Below, one piece after another: positions 26,431 through 35,906 of a stretch of DNA of 64,000 nucleotides. Below the pieces are notes generated by a model, which worked only from the letters and a program-made list of their open reading frames with translations, ran no database searches and was not told where the DNA came from. How positions within the stretch are numbered: the stretch's first letter is position 1; each line of letters begins with the position of its first letter. The DNA is from Pedobacter lusitanus (lineage in GTDB: Bacteria; Bacteroidota; Bacteroidia; Sphingobacteriales; Sphingobacteriaceae): contig NZ_CP157278.1 of assembly GCF_040026395.1 (NCBI RefSeq), forward strand, positions 4,526,001 to 4,590,000. Reading direction: 5' to 3'. Position numbers and translations under genes: made by a program.

Positions 26431-27504
26431 ATGAAAAAAAGTCTTTCTTATGCAGCGATGCTGCTCGTTGTCCTGTTATTCAGTCAATGTAAAGTTAATC
26501 CGGGTGATTTTAAGCCCACCTTGCCTGGCAAAGCTGCCTTAAGCGTCGATGTATTACAGTTAAATATCTGGCAGGAAGGTACGATGCTAACCGGGGGATT
26601 TGACGCCATTGCAGAAGTGATTTTACAATCCAAAGCCAATGTAGTTACCCTGAGTGAAGTCCGTAATTATAGCGGTACTAAGTTTAATGAACGTATTGTG
26701 GCTGCCCTAAAGGCAAAAGGGGTAACCTTTTATTCATTTTATGATGATAACGTTGGTATCCTCTCTAAATTTCCCATCACGGCATTCACCGCAGGGATGT
26801 ACTCCGGTGCTTTTGATAAAGCTATTTTACAAATCACTCCTGCTATAAACGTTGCCGTATATTCAGCGCATATCGATTATACGCATTATGCCTGTTATCT
26901 GCCCAGAGGTTATGATGGCATAACCTGGAAAAAACTTCCTGCTCCGGTGACTGATGTTACTAAAATACTTGAACAGAACCTGGCATCTCAGCGGGATGAA
27001 GCTATCAGTGCTTTTATTGCAGATGCTGATAATGAGCAGAAAAAAGGAAATATTATTATTCTTGGTGGAGATTTTAATGAACCATCCCATCTGGACTGGA
27101 CGGCAGAAACCAGGAATCTGTTTGACCATAACGGTACTATAGTACCCTGGCAAAATAGTGTAGCCTTAAAAAACAAAGGCTACAAGGATGCCTACAGGGT
27201 AAAATATCCAGATCCGGTAAAATATCCGGGCTTTACCTGGGCAGCTTTTAATAAGGATGCTAAATTATCCAGTTTGGTTTGGGCACCGGATGCAGATGAA
27301 AGAGATCGTATAGATTTTATATATTATAATCAGGATAAACGAATTTCTCTTGAAGATGTCATTGTGGTGGGGCCGTCCGGATCTATCGTCAGAGGTAATG
27401 GATTTGAAGATCCCAATCAGTATGATCCTTTCCTGAAACCCAAAGGGATCTGGCCATCAGATCATAAAGGAGTGCTGGCTAATTTTAAAATCATAACAGA
27501 GTAG
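26431..27504 (+). CDS. Endonuclease/exonuclease/phosphatase-fold lipoprotein
   Basis: A 357-aa secreted hydrolase of the EEP (DNase I-like) superfamily. The signal peptide ends in a lipobox (VVLLFSQC, Cys at about 20). Catalytic blocks are LQLNIWQEG (Asn), LSEVRNYSG (metal Glu), YSAHIDYTHY, GGDFNEPSHLDWT (Asp/Asn pair), DERDRIDFIYY and the final SDHKGVLANF (Asp-His). Relatives cleave nucleic acid, phosphoinositides or other phosphodiesters. It stands alone between nhaA and a small acidic protein. Substrate unknown. Confidence 0.88.
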   Translation: MKKSLSYAAMLLVVLLFSQCKVNPGDFKPTLPGKAALSVDVLQLNIWQEGTMLTGGFDAIAEVILQSKANVVTLSEVRNYSGTKFNERIVAALKAKGVTFYSFYDDNVGILSKFPITAFTAGMYSGAFDKAILQITPAINVAVYSAHIDYTHYACYLPRGYDGITWKKLPAPVTDVTKILEQNLASQRDEAISAFIADADNEQKKGNIIILGGDFNEPSHLDWTAETRNLFDHNGTIVPWQNSVALKNKGYKDAYRVKYPDPVKYPGFTWAAFNKDAKLSSLVWAPDADERDRIDFIYYNQDKRISLEDVIVVGPSGSIVRGNGFEDPNQYDPFLKPKGIWPSDHKGVLANFKIITE

Positions 27505-27567
27505 ATTTAATCAGCAGAATTGAAACAAGCTGCCTGTTAATTTGTTTTATCATAAAACCTGAAGATT

Positions 27568-27789
27568 ATGATTATTACAGAAAATAATACACCGTTTAAT
27601 AACGAAGAAGAAGATGATCAGTTGAGTCAGCAAGATGTACAATCCGATGGAATAGATGCTATTCCTGCATCCGAAGCAGATACACAGGCTACAGAAGTAG
27701 AGAACCTGAAACAAGCATCTCAATCTTCAGAAGCTGCATACACTTTAGATGTGGATAAAGGTTTTGCACCCAGAAAAGAAGAAGAATAA
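27568..27789 (+). CDS. Small acidic protein, unknown
   Basis: A 73-aa very acidic, Gln/Ser/Glu-rich protein with no signal, membrane segment or Cys; it ends DVDKGFAPRKEEE. It is likely disordered. The ATG at 27568 is well separated from the previous stop (63 bp) and a good terminator follows at 27812, which supports a real single gene. No family recognised. Confidence 0.55.
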   Translation: MIITENNTPFNNEEEDDQLSQQDVQSDGIDAIPASEADTQATEVENLKQASQSSEAAYTLDVDKGFAPRKEEE

Positions 27790-27811
27790 GATCTTTATTT
27801 AAGCAATATCG

Positions 27812-27843
27812 GGCTGTCTCTTATGAGGCAGCCTTTTATTTTT
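27812..27843 (+). terminator. Terminator after small acidic gene
   Basis: Stem GGCTGTCTC (27812-27820) / GAGGCAGCC (27825-27833) with one G-U-type pair, loop TTAT, then a T-rich tail. Confidence 0.85.
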
Positions 27844-27909
27844 CATCGCACAGCAGAATAATTTATATATTTCCTGCATATTTCACACTAAGCAGAAACA
27901 AAGAATTTC

Positions 27910-28752
27910 ATGTATAAAAATTATAAAGTACTGGCACTGGGCCTTGTTATGGCCTTTGCCTCCTGCCAAAATAAAAAAGAAGGAACAAAAGACACTACAG
28001 CATCAGCAGACTCCGTTAAAACAGATACTACCCAGAGACCGTCTCCTAAAAACCTGACCTATAAAGTAGTGGGTACTTTACCTCATGATACTGCTGCCTA
28101 TACAGAAGGATTTGAACTGAACAAAGGGAAAATCTACGAAGGAACAGGAACCTTTGAAAACTCATTTATATCCATTGCAGATGCAGCTTCCGGTAAGGTG
28201 CAAAAAAGATTCCCGCTTAAAGATAAAACAATGTATGGCGAAGGAATCACTATCCTGAATAACCAGCTTTTTCAGCTGACTTATCAGAATCATATTGCTT
28301 TTGTCTATGATCTGAAAGATCTGACTAAAGTTACCGGGACATTTAAGTGGCCATATGAAGGCTGGGGGATGACCAATGATGGGAAAAACCTGTATGTCAG
28401 TGTAGGCAGTTCTATTATTTACAAGCTGGATCCCAAATCTTTTGCTGTTACAGGTCAGATACAGGTAACTGATGATTTAGGTACAGTTGATCAGCTCAAT
28501 GAGCTCGAATATGCTGACGGATTTATTTATGTTAATAAATGGCAGACCACAAAGATATTAAAAGTAGATCCAGCCAGCGGGCATGTAGCAGGTACTATTG
28601 ACTGTTTTGGGCTGTTGTCTAATTATGCGCCGGATTACACGCCAAAGTCTGATGACAGTGTTCTGAATGGCATTGCCTGGGATAAAACAAACCAGCTGTT
28701 ATATGTGACCGGTAAAAACTGGCCGCTGATTTTTAAATTGAAGCTGGATTAA
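27910..28752 (+). CDS. Glutaminyl-peptide cyclotransferase lipoprotein
   Basis: A 280-aa secreted beta-propeller enzyme of the bacterial/plant-type glutamine cyclotransferase family. A lipoprotein signal (LVMAFASC, Cys at about 19) and a Lys/Ser/Thr linker precede the propeller. Family blocks are YTEGFELNKGKIYEGTGTFE (split after LNKG), YGEGITILNNQLFQLTYQN, WPYEGWGMTNDGKNLYVS and NELEYADGFIYVNKW; it ends with VLNGIAWDKTNQLLYVTGKNW. It converts N-terminal Gln to pyroglutamate on exported proteins. Twenty-six bp separate it from the MFS gene. Confidence 0.93.
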   Translation: MYKNYKVLALGLVMAFASCQNKKEGTKDTTASADSVKTDTTQRPSPKNLTYKVVGTLPHDTAAYTEGFELNKGKIYEGTGTFENSFISIADAASGKVQKRFPLKDKTMYGEGITILNNQLFQLTYQNHIAFVYDLKDLTKVTGTFKWPYEGWGMTNDGKNLYVSVGSSIIYKLDPKSFAVTGQIQVTDDLGTVDQLNELEYADGFIYVNKWQTTKILKVDPASGHVAGTIDCFGLLSNYAPDYTPKSDDSVLNGIAWDKTNQLLYVTGKNWPLIFKLKLD

Positions 28753-28778
28753 CTAAAGAGAGCCGGATTAAATACAAA

Positions 28779-30014
28779 ATGGATATTAGTACATTCAATG
28801 CTTTTAAAAGCCGTAATTACAGATTATACTTTAGTGGTCAGTCTATTTCACTGATAGGAACATGGATGCAGAAAACTGCAGTTAGCTGGGTCGTATACGA
28901 TGAAACCCATTCCAAGTTTATGCTCGGGCTTACGCTTTTTGCAAGCATGTTTCCGTCTTTCGTTTTTTCTTTTCTCGGAGGTGTGGTCTCAGACAGGTAT
29001 AACCGGTATAAACTGCTGCTCATCACACAGTTTGCCTCTATGGGGCAGGCTATACTGTTAACAGCACTGATTTTCTTTAAACACTACAATGTCTGGGAAA
29101 TTATTGCCCTGAGTGCGGTACTGGGCTTAATTAACGCATTTGATGTACCGGCAAGACAATCACTGGTTTATGACATGGTCGATAATAAGGCTGATTTACC
29201 CAATGCATTGGCCTTAAACTCTTCGATGGTGAATCTCTCCCGGTTAATCGGGCCGGGAATAGCCGGACTGATCCTGGAGAAATTTGGTGAAGACATTTGT
29301 TTTGGTCTCAATGCGGCAAGTTTTATTGCCGTAATCGGTTCATTGCTGATGATGAAACTGCCGGCATTTATTGAAAAACCACATACTAAAAATGTCTTTG
29401 GAGAACTTAAAGAAGGATTACAGTATATCCGCAGAACTCCTTCTATTGCGTTTATCCTGATTATGCTTGCTTTGATCAGCATGCTGGTCCTGCCATTCAG
29501 TACTTTGATTCCGGTATATGCAAAAGACATTTTCAAAGGTACCGCATCAACCTTTGGTGTGATTGATAGTATCATAGGCCTGGGGGCTTTTAGCGGAGCT
29601 ATTTTCCTGGCTTCTTTAAAACCAGGCAGAAACCTCAGAAAGATTCTTGCTGTCAATACCATCATATTCGGCATTGGGCTGGTCCTGTTTTCACATAGTA
29701 CCTATTATCCCGTGGCTCTGGTTTTTGCGGCAGTCTGCGGTTTTGGAATGATGTCACAGATTACCATTAGTAATACACTGATTCAGACAACTGTAGATCC
29801 GGCAATGCGGGGAAGGGTGATCAGCTTTTATGCGATGGCCTTTTTTGGTATGCAGCCTCTGGGTGGTCTATTGATTGGAACTGTATCTCAGTGGATAGGA
29901 ACGCCTGATACAGTAATGGTGCAGGGAATTATCACCTTGATTATTGGTTTCTCGCTGTACTGGTTTTTACGTCGAAGTGAAATTAAAAAAGCTGAAACGC
30001 TGCAGGAGGGGTAG
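28779..30014 (+). CDS. MFS exporter, EntS/MdfA-like
   Basis: A 411-aa major facilitator of the MFS_3 (enterobactin-exporter EntS-like) group with 12 predicted membrane segments. Characteristic blocks are FRNYRLYFSGQSISLIGTWM-like (here FKSRNYRLYFSGQSISLIG), LGGVVSDRYNRYKLLL, NAFDVPARQSLVYDMVD and MRGRVISFYAMAFFGMQPLG. It may export a small hydrophobic compound or siderophore. It converges on the ABC ATPase of the lanthipeptide-linked operon but is on the other strand, so a link to it is not shown. Confidence 0.88.
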   Translation: MDISTFNAFKSRNYRLYFSGQSISLIGTWMQKTAVSWVVYDETHSKFMLGLTLFASMFPSFVFSFLGGVVSDRYNRYKLLLITQFASMGQAILLTALIFFKHYNVWEIIALSAVLGLINAFDVPARQSLVYDMVDNKADLPNALALNSSMVNLSRLIGPGIAGLILEKFGEDICFGLNAASFIAVIGSLLMMKLPAFIEKPHTKNVFGELKEGLQYIRRTPSIAFILIMLALISMLVLPFSTLIPVYAKDIFKGTASTFGVIDSIIGLGAFSGAIFLASLKPGRNLRKILAVNTIIFGIGLVLFSHSTYYPVALVFAAVCGFGMMSQITISNTLIQTTVDPAMRGRVISFYAMAFFGMQPLGGLLIGTVSQWIGTPDTVMVQGIITLIIGFSLYWFLRRSEIKKAETLQEG

Positions 30015-30045
30015 TCCTTCTGCAACGCTCCGGTTCGCTGTGATG

Positions 30046-30744
30046 CTATATAGTTTCCAGATATAGTTTCTGCAGATCGCTGGCAGAAATATCCTGCGCA
30101 TTAAGCGTGTGGATTAATGATCCCTGCCGCATAATTCCAATTCTGGTTCCTACATTGACAGCATTAAAGATATCATGGGTAGCCATAAAAACAGTTTTTC
30201 CATCTTTCGAAAGCTGCTTAACTATTTCGCTGAATTCATGGGTGGCTTTAGGGTCCAGCCCACTGGTTGGTTCATCCATTAAAATTACCTCTGCATTTTT
30301 GGCCACAGCGATAGCGATACCAACTTTCTGGCGCATGCCCTTGCTGTAATTCCCAACCCGCTTATTAAAAGCCTCAGGTTGTAAACCCGCTTTTAACAGG
30401 TAGGCTTCGAGTTCCTCTTTTTTATAGCTAAATCCGGCGATACGGCTAAAAAAGTCCAGATTTTCAAGACTGGTCAGATTTGCATATAACATTACAATTT
30501 CCGGAATATAAGCCAGAAATTTCTTTGTTTCCGGCTGATCCGGACTAACCAGGAGACCATTGACCAGCGCTTTTCCGGAAGAAGCCCCGGTAAAACCCAA
30601 AAACAAATTAATAGTGGTGGTTTTACCGGCGCCGTTTTGTCCAAGTAAACAAAATACCTCACCCGGATCAACACTGAGATTCAGTTTGTTGAGGGCTGTC
30701 TGATCGCCGTATTTTTTAGTGAGTTCTATTGCTTGTAACATCAT
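30046..30744 (-). CDS. ABC transporter ATPase of lanthipeptide-linked operon
   Basis: A 232-aa ATP-binding subunit. Walker A is LLGQNGAGKTTTINL, the signature is NYSKGMRQKVGIA, Walker B is VILMDEPTSGLDP and the switch His is in MATHDIF. It is the last gene of a four-gene leftward operon (two permeases, TonB receptor, ATPase), 8 bp after the receptor. It would power the two ABC-2/DUF3526 permeases. In lantibiotic loci such a three-part ABC unit often gives self-immunity by expelling the peptide; here it could equally take part in uptake or handling of the mature peptide. The role is inference from position. Confidence 0.93.
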   Translation of the reverse strand: MMLQAIELTKKYGDQTALNKLNLSVDPGEVFCLLGQNGAGKTTTINLFLGFTGASSGKALVNGLLVSPDQPETKKFLAYIPEIVMLYANLTSLENLDFFSRIAGFSYKKEELEAYLLKAGLQPEAFNKRVGNYSKGMRQKVGIAIAVAKNAEVILMDEPTSGLDPKATHEFSEIVKQLSKDGKTVFMATHDIFNAVNVGTRIGIMRQGSLIHTLNAQDISASDLQKLYLETI

Positions 30745-30752
30745 AAGGTCAA

Positions 30753-32939
30753 TTAAAATTTAATCCCAAAGGATACTTTTACATTAAATGGATCACCGTC
30801 GATATAATAGAAATTACGGCCTTCATAAGGATAACCCGTAATCAGATCGCCCGATGACATATAGCGTTTCCCTGTCAGGTTATCTGCAATTAAACGGAAG
30901 AAATATTTATCCTGGACATAGCTTATACCAGCGTCAAATTTTGTGAAATCAGGGATATACTGATTTTTTTCTGAGGTACTGCGTTTGATCATGCTGGTCT
31001 GACCCAGACTCACATTCAGGCTGGCTTTGTTTTTCATTGGGAAGCTGTATTGTACCCAGGCATTAAAAAGCTGCTGCGGAGTTTGCGGAAGCTCTTTGCC
31101 TACCAATGTCACATCATCATCTTTTGAAATAGTGGCTTTTACATAAGTGTAGTTTGTTGCTATAGAAAGACGATCCGTGATATTCCCGATGATATCTACT
31201 TCAATCCCGTTGCTGGTCACCTCGCCTGCAGGATAGACAAAACCATTGTTCACCAGGTCTGTAACAGGTACATTTGTTTTAACCGTATGAAACCCGTTTA
31301 ACGTAGTATATAAGCGTGAATTAAACCAGCTTTTTTTAACACCCAGCTCCATATCTTTACCTCTCTGAGGATTAATAGGCTCTGAACCAATGACCTCTTT
31401 GGTTACCGGATCAACGATCGCCCGCTGATAACTCTGTGGAACAAAAGACTGATCATATAAGAAATAAACTGAAGTTGCCGGATTGACCAGATAGGTAAGA
31501 GCAGCCCGCGGAGAAAAAGCTTTCTGATTGTAATTGTTGGTTTTAACCACTCCTTTGGCATTAGTTGTTTCCTTTTCATTTTTATACCAGGTATATCTCG
31601 CACCAAGAGTTAACAGCAGCTTTTCAAATAACTTCACATTATCATAAACAAAAGCAGATTTCAGAAAGGTATTATTATTGGTCCTGTTAATCCGTGTAAT
31701 CTGGTTAACAGTATTCGGGTTTACGTAACTATTGGCGGTAAACCGGTTATAATCGAATTCGTTCTTACCATTGTTCAGCGACAGGGAATCTTTACTGCTG
31801 GTATAATCAGCCCCGAATAAGACCTGATGCCGGATACTTCCGGTGTGGAACTGGCCGTTTGCAAATAATTGCGAAGAAAAGGTCTTTCCTGCGCCCATAG
31901 ATAAACTGGCTCTGCGTCTGGTATTCCCGTTTGCGTCGAAATTAACCATACTTCCCTTAGAGGTCATATTCCAGTTTTTATAAGGAGATGATAAATAAGA
32001 AGATTGTGAAGTAAGCTGCCAGTTGCTGTTGAATTTGTGAACAACGTAAATCCTGCCAGTTTCATTTTGTGTATAACTGGTGGGTAAACCTCTTGCAGCG
32101 CTGTAATTTGCACTGACCGGACCTTTTAAGATATCCTGTTCGCTGCGAACTTTAACAATCGCAGAACCGTTTTCCACTTCTCCCCTGATAAAATCATACT
32201 CGGCCAGCACATAAGTATTAGGGCTGAAATTATATTGTATAACCGGGGCAACTACATATTTATTGGTGCGAAGATCATTCAGGTAAGAATCTTTATGCTG
32301 AAAGGCAGTATTGAAGCGGAAAGAAAATCCCTTTTCTCTGACTTCAGAACCTATATCCGCTGCAATACGGTATAAATTAAAGCTCCCTGCAGTTTGTACG
32401 ATATTGAAGAGCTTATGCCCCGGAGTTTTGGTCAGGATATTTATTGAACCACCCGGTTCACCTACAGAATTCAGAAAGCCTGCCGGTCCTTTGATAAATT
32501 CCACATTTTCTATAATGGCGTCATCATCAATAGAGGCTCCGTAATTAAACCTGCGGGACATCCCGTTTAAGGTAGTAAAAGCTGCAAAACCACGGATTTG
32601 TGCAGTTGCTGAATTATCAAATGGCGTACTGTTATATCCAAAATAAACACCACTGGCATTACGCGCTGCATCCTTTAACTCCAGTGCACCCTGCTGTTGT
32701 AAAAGTCCGGTAGAGACACTGATAATATTTTGCGGAATCTCAATTAAAGACTGCTGAAGTTTCAGCGTATTGGAAAGCGTATCAGTTTTAATCCTGACCT
32801 TTCTTTTAATGGTAACATTTACCTGGTTTAATTTGTTGACATGTTTAGTCGTATCCGATAATTTATGTGGCTGCTGAGCCAGTAGTGCATAAGGTATGGA
32901 GACCAGGCTAAGGATAAATAAGTAAGAGGTTTTTGTCAT
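30753..32939 (-). CDS. TonB-dependent receptor, siderophore type
   Basis: A 728-aa outer-membrane receptor. A signal peptide (ending LLAQQ) leads to the plug: LIEIPQNIISVSTGLLQQQG and ALELKDAARNASGVYFG, then FIKGPAGFLNSVGEPGGSIN, which matches the siderophore-receptor pattern rather than SusC. The C-terminal barrel ends in YYIDGDPFNVKVSFGIKF with the usual final Phe. No SusD partner, no STN domain and no FecR are present. It lies between the permeases (24 bp) and the ATPase (8 bp), so it is co-transcribed with a cytoplasmic-membrane ABC unit. Given the lanthipeptide genes across the divergent promoter, it is a candidate receptor for the secreted peptide or its metal complex. Confidence 0.93.
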   Translation of the reverse strand: MTKTSYLFILSLVSIPYALLAQQPHKLSDTTKHVNKLNQVNVTIKRKVRIKTDTLSNTLKLQQSLIEIPQNIISVSTGLLQQQGALELKDAARNASGVYFGYNSTPFDNSATAQIRGFAAFTTLNGMSRRFNYGASIDDDAIIENVEFIKGPAGFLNSVGEPGGSINILTKTPGHKLFNIVQTAGSFNLYRIAADIGSEVREKGFSFRFNTAFQHKDSYLNDLRTNKYVVAPVIQYNFSPNTYVLAEYDFIRGEVENGSAIVKVRSEQDILKGPVSANYSAARGLPTSYTQNETGRIYVVHKFNSNWQLTSQSSYLSSPYKNWNMTSKGSMVNFDANGNTRRRASLSMGAGKTFSSQLFANGQFHTGSIRHQVLFGADYTSSKDSLSLNNGKNEFDYNRFTANSYVNPNTVNQITRINRTNNNTFLKSAFVYDNVKLFEKLLLTLGARYTWYKNEKETTNAKGVVKTNNYNQKAFSPRAALTYLVNPATSVYFLYDQSFVPQSYQRAIVDPVTKEVIGSEPINPQRGKDMELGVKKSWFNSRLYTTLNGFHTVKTNVPVTDLVNNGFVYPAGEVTSNGIEVDIIGNITDRLSIATNYTYVKATISKDDDVTLVGKELPQTPQQLFNAWVQYSFPMKNKASLNVSLGQTSMIKRSTSEKNQYIPDFTKFDAGISYVQDKYFFRLIADNLTGKRYMSSGDLITGYPYEGRNFYYIDGDPFNVKVSFGIKF

Positions 32940-32962
32940 TGGTGTGTGAGTTAACTGAGTGG

Positions 32963-34396
32963 TTAATTATTGGATATTGTTTTTTTCTTTTGAGCTGTAA
33001 TCAGCAGGAGCAGTATCGTTGCCAGCCAGATGGATAATATGTTTTTCAGGATACGGGCTGATTTGGCCTGATCTTTTACCGGATGAAATGAAGGCAGATT
33101 TTCTATCTCTGACAGCGTTAGTTTTTTATTGGATAAGAGATAGCTGTTCATGAGTTTTACCCACTGATTCTGGAAGATCGTGGTCTGGTCCTGATAATAG
33201 AGATAGTCGCTCAGACCGGTTTCCGCTGTCGCATTCAGCAGACCTTGCATCTGTGCTACAGGGTTGAACCAGGCCATCTGGTTTAACCAGTTATTGTGGC
33301 GTTCTGCAGCAGCTTTATAGGCATTGATATTGCTGTTCATACGTCTGCCCAGCAGGTCATAATAAGCGACAAACCTTTTATTACCATAAGCGGCAGTATC
33401 TGCAGTGCTTTTGAGCTTAAGATACTGAGGATTGTTGGCGTAGAATTTCTCAAGCAGCTGCGGGATGGGCATTTCCCAGGTATGAGTCATCGTTTCCCGC
33501 TGGCTGGACACCAGTTCAGTGCGCAGTGGCATAGGGTGTTTAAGGGAAGCCGTCTTATTAGTCAGTGCCGGTAGAATCAGCGTGAGCAGTAGCCAGATAC
33601 CAATTAGTATTAAGGCATTGACTGATGAAGATTTCCGAAAGATAATAACCAGCCGGCAGATCGCAAACCAGAACACAAGGTAAGTATTGGTGACCAGCAG
33701 CCATAACAAAACATCAGGCAGATGCAGGGCAGTAGTATGTGGATGGATCAGGAAACCAATAAAGCTTATGGTGTTAACAAGCAGGCTGATTATTACCAGA
33801 CGAAAAAGAAATTTATATAAAAGAATCCGGTTGATGTCTCCGCTTTGTACACTTAGCAAACGATCCGTCTGCTGCTCTGCTTCTCTGGAAAAAAGATCAT
33901 AACTGAGTATGATAATTAACAGCGGGAACAAATAAATCAGTACAAACGAATAATCAAAATTACCAGAAGCCAGTTTCTCCGGATTGGCAATTTCTGCATT
34001 GGGAGGAGTTAATATATCACGTTTACTGCTAATGATATCAAAGTAGGGAAGGATGTCACGCTGGCCAATTGCCATCACAGTTAAACCGTAAGGAGGATTC
34101 GATGCAGCAGGCGGAGCCTTGAATTCAATCATCTGAGGCAGTCCGGCCTGTGCGGCAAGTATTTTTCCTTTGGCAGTAGTGGTATCACTATGAAATCTGC
34201 CCGTTAGTTCCTGTAAACGGGCCCGCTGGTTTTGGGCAAGGCTGTCCAGCCCGGCTAGCTGCTTCTCTGTAAAACGATAGCCGTTGCTGATCCCGTATAG
34301 ACCCATCAGGAGAAAAAACAACAGAATGAATAATTGAGCAGGCTGACGTAAGAACTGGCGCCATTCAAAACGGAAAATTAGTAGAAGTAACTGCAT
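32963..34396 (-). CDS. ABC-2 permease with DUF3526 domain (second)
   Basis: A 477-aa membrane protein with an N-terminal membrane segment, a large periplasmic loop (about 40-145), several segments in 150-280, a second soluble loop (about 285-435) and a final segment (LSIWLATILLLLITAQKKK). This pattern and the SFxPVKDQAKSARILKNIL-like end fit the DUF3526 group of ABC-2 permeases. It starts 3 bp after the first permease and 24 bp before the TonB receptor. The two permeases probably form a heterodimer driven by the ATPase at 30046. Confidence 0.85.
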   Translation of the reverse strand: MQLLLLIFRFEWRQFLRQPAQLFILLFFLLMGLYGISNGYRFTEKQLAGLDSLAQNQRARLQELTGRFHSDTTTAKGKILAAQAGLPQMIEFKAPPAASNPPYGLTVMAIGQRDILPYFDIISSKRDILTPPNAEIANPEKLASGNFDYSFVLIYLFPLLIIILSYDLFSREAEQQTDRLLSVQSGDINRILLYKFLFRLVIISLLVNTISFIGFLIHPHTTALHLPDVLLWLLVTNTYLVFWFAICRLVIIFRKSSSVNALILIGIWLLLTLILPALTNKTASLKHPMPLRTELVSSQRETMTHTWEMPIPQLLEKFYANNPQYLKLKSTADTAAYGNKRFVAYYDLLGRRMNSNINAYKAAAERHNNWLNQMAWFNPVAQMQGLLNATAETGLSDYLYYQDQTTIFQNQWVKLMNSYLLSNKKLTLSEIENLPSFHPVKDQAKSARILKNILSIWLATILLLLITAQKKKTISNN

Positions 34397-34399
34397 AAA

Positions 34400-35827
34400 T
34401 CAGCGCAATGAGGGTTTTGTAATGAAGTTTAAACTTGCAGACAGGAATAATACCCAGAAGCAGAGTGATAGCAGCGCAAATCGCTCTGTCCACAGTATTT
34501 CGGCTAAAGATGGAGGCCGGAACTCAAAGTCTTTGAGGTGCAGGAAAAATTCGGGGTCTGCTTTGTAAGTCCCTTCTGGTTTTACCGGATGACTGGCCAG
34601 TTGAAGATTCAGCTGCCGGATCAGGTTGTTGCGGTATTTTTTTGCCTGTTGGAAAAAGAGCTGATGATGATAGAAATCAGTTCCTGACATAGCCATAGAA
34701 AGACGTTTAAGACTAATAAACGGATCGGCTATACCGACATAAGTAAGCAATGACTGCTGCTGCTGAAAAGTATGTTCTATCTGCGCATAATAATGGTCAA
34801 ATACACTATTCTGATAATCTTCATTATACTGCATTATAATTCCATCAGCATTTACCGGTAGCTGGGCAATACTATCCGCATGGTATTGCCTGAGCAGGGC
34901 AGCCAGACGTTGCTCTGCCCTTTCATGATAAGGTGCATCGCCATTAATTCCTTTTAGAAATCCTTGTTTAACATCATTATTGAAAGCCACCCTTGAGGTT
35001 AACGGATAATAATCAGCTGCGGTACCTGCGGCAATTTTAGGGACCAGTATGCTGCTGAATAACCAGATCGCCAGTACAATCAGAGTTGCAGTTCTGGAAG
35101 TAACACTTAAAGCCGATATGATCACACCGGTTAACACAGCCAGCAGATAAAAAAGCAGGTAACCTAAAAATATCACCAGAAAGCGGCCCCACAACGCAGT
35201 ACCGGAAGCAGAAAACAACAGGATAAAAAAAAGCACAGTAAACATAGGGAGTACCAGCAGGATAGCCAGCAGATAATTAGACCAGACTTTACCCCAGGCC
35301 ACTCCCGATGGCTTTATACCCTGAGCCATCAGCATTTTAAACGTGCCGGATTCTTTCTCAAAAGTCAGTGCTGATGAACTGATAAACAAAAGCAGTAATG
35401 GGATCAGCAGCTGCATGATTAAGGCAAGTGTAAACTGACCAAAGCGCATTAAAGCATCATTACGCTCCGCATTGCTATAATCCACTTCATGCTGAATATG
35501 CGCCTCTACACGATAGGTAGTGCCGAAATAATCATTCAGACCAGGGTCAAAAGCACTTAACAGATTTAAAGGTTTAAAAAGATAAGTGCCGTAATGTGCA
35601 GCTTCATGCGGATCGCTATGCTGTGCTTCCCATTGCTGACGGAACTTTTTGTTAGATAATTCACGGCTTTGCTGATCCTGCTGATACTGAAAAACCGTGA
35701 GCAGTCCGCTTGCTAAAAATAGCGTATAGATAATAATAGCCAGTGCGCTCATTATTTTATCACGGAAAACCAATCTGAATTCTTTGCGGATCAGCGTGCT
35801 TAAAAGGGCATGTAAAGGTTTAGACAT
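34400..35827 (-). CDS. ABC-2 permease with DUF3526 domain (first)
   Basis: A 475-aa membrane protein, first gene of the leftward operon. One N-terminal segment (IMSALAIIIYTLFLASGLLT) is followed by a periplasmic loop, then LLFISSSALTFEKESGTFKM, a core ABC-2 block, and further segments to about residue 270; the C-terminal half has the DUF3526 loop and a last segment (LLSLCFWVLFLSASL). It shares the overall plan of the next gene, so the two arose by duplication. The start lies 13 bp from the first of two dyads (35841-35859) that it shares with the lanthipeptide operon. Confidence 0.87.
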   Translation of the reverse strand: MSKPLHALLSTLIRKEFRLVFRDKIMSALAIIIYTLFLASGLLTVFQYQQDQQSRELSNKKFRQQWEAQHSDPHEAAHYGTYLFKPLNLLSAFDPGLNDYFGTTYRVEAHIQHEVDYSNAERNDALMRFGQFTLALIMQLLIPLLLLFISSSALTFEKESGTFKMLMAQGIKPSGVAWGKVWSNYLLAILLVLPMFTVLFFILLFSASGTALWGRFLVIFLGYLLFYLLAVLTGVIISALSVTSRTATLIVLAIWLFSSILVPKIAAGTAADYYPLTSRVAFNNDVKQGFLKGINGDAPYHERAEQRLAALLRQYHADSIAQLPVNADGIIMQYNEDYQNSVFDHYYAQIEHTFQQQQSLLTYVGIADPFISLKRLSMAMSGTDFYHHQLFFQQAKKYRNNLIRQLNLQLASHPVKPEGTYKADPEFFLHLKDFEFRPPSLAEILWTERFALLSLCFWVLFLSASLNFITKPSLR

Positions 35828-35840
35828 TTAATCACAATTA

Positions 35841-35859
35841 ATTGCATCAAAGTTGCATT
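35841..35859. promoter_or_regulatory. Shared operator dyad, copy 1
   Basis: ATTGCATC-N3-GTTGCATT: 19 bp, matching the dyad before the precursor gene (TTTGCAAC-N3-GTTGCAAA) at 12 of 16 arm positions. It lies in the 79-bp space between the divergent permease and exporter operons. Confidence 0.65.
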
Positions 35860-35871
35860 ATATTTATAATA

Positions 35872-35890
35872 TTTGCAACAGTGTTGTATT
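35872..35890. promoter_or_regulatory. Shared operator dyad, copy 2
   Basis: TTTGCAAC-N3-GTTGTATT, left arm identical to the precursor-gene dyad, right arm 5 of 8. Its centre is 31 bp (three helical turns) from copy 1, which would allow two dimers to bind the same DNA face. Confidence 0.7.
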
Positions 35891-35906
35891 TAAGAATTGT
35901 GTATCT

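Noticed and set aside
35853..35906. Longer N-terminus of the C39 exporter from TTG 35853
   Set aside because: This stretch overlaps the operator dyads and lacks family similarity; the ATG at 35907 gives the normal C39 start.
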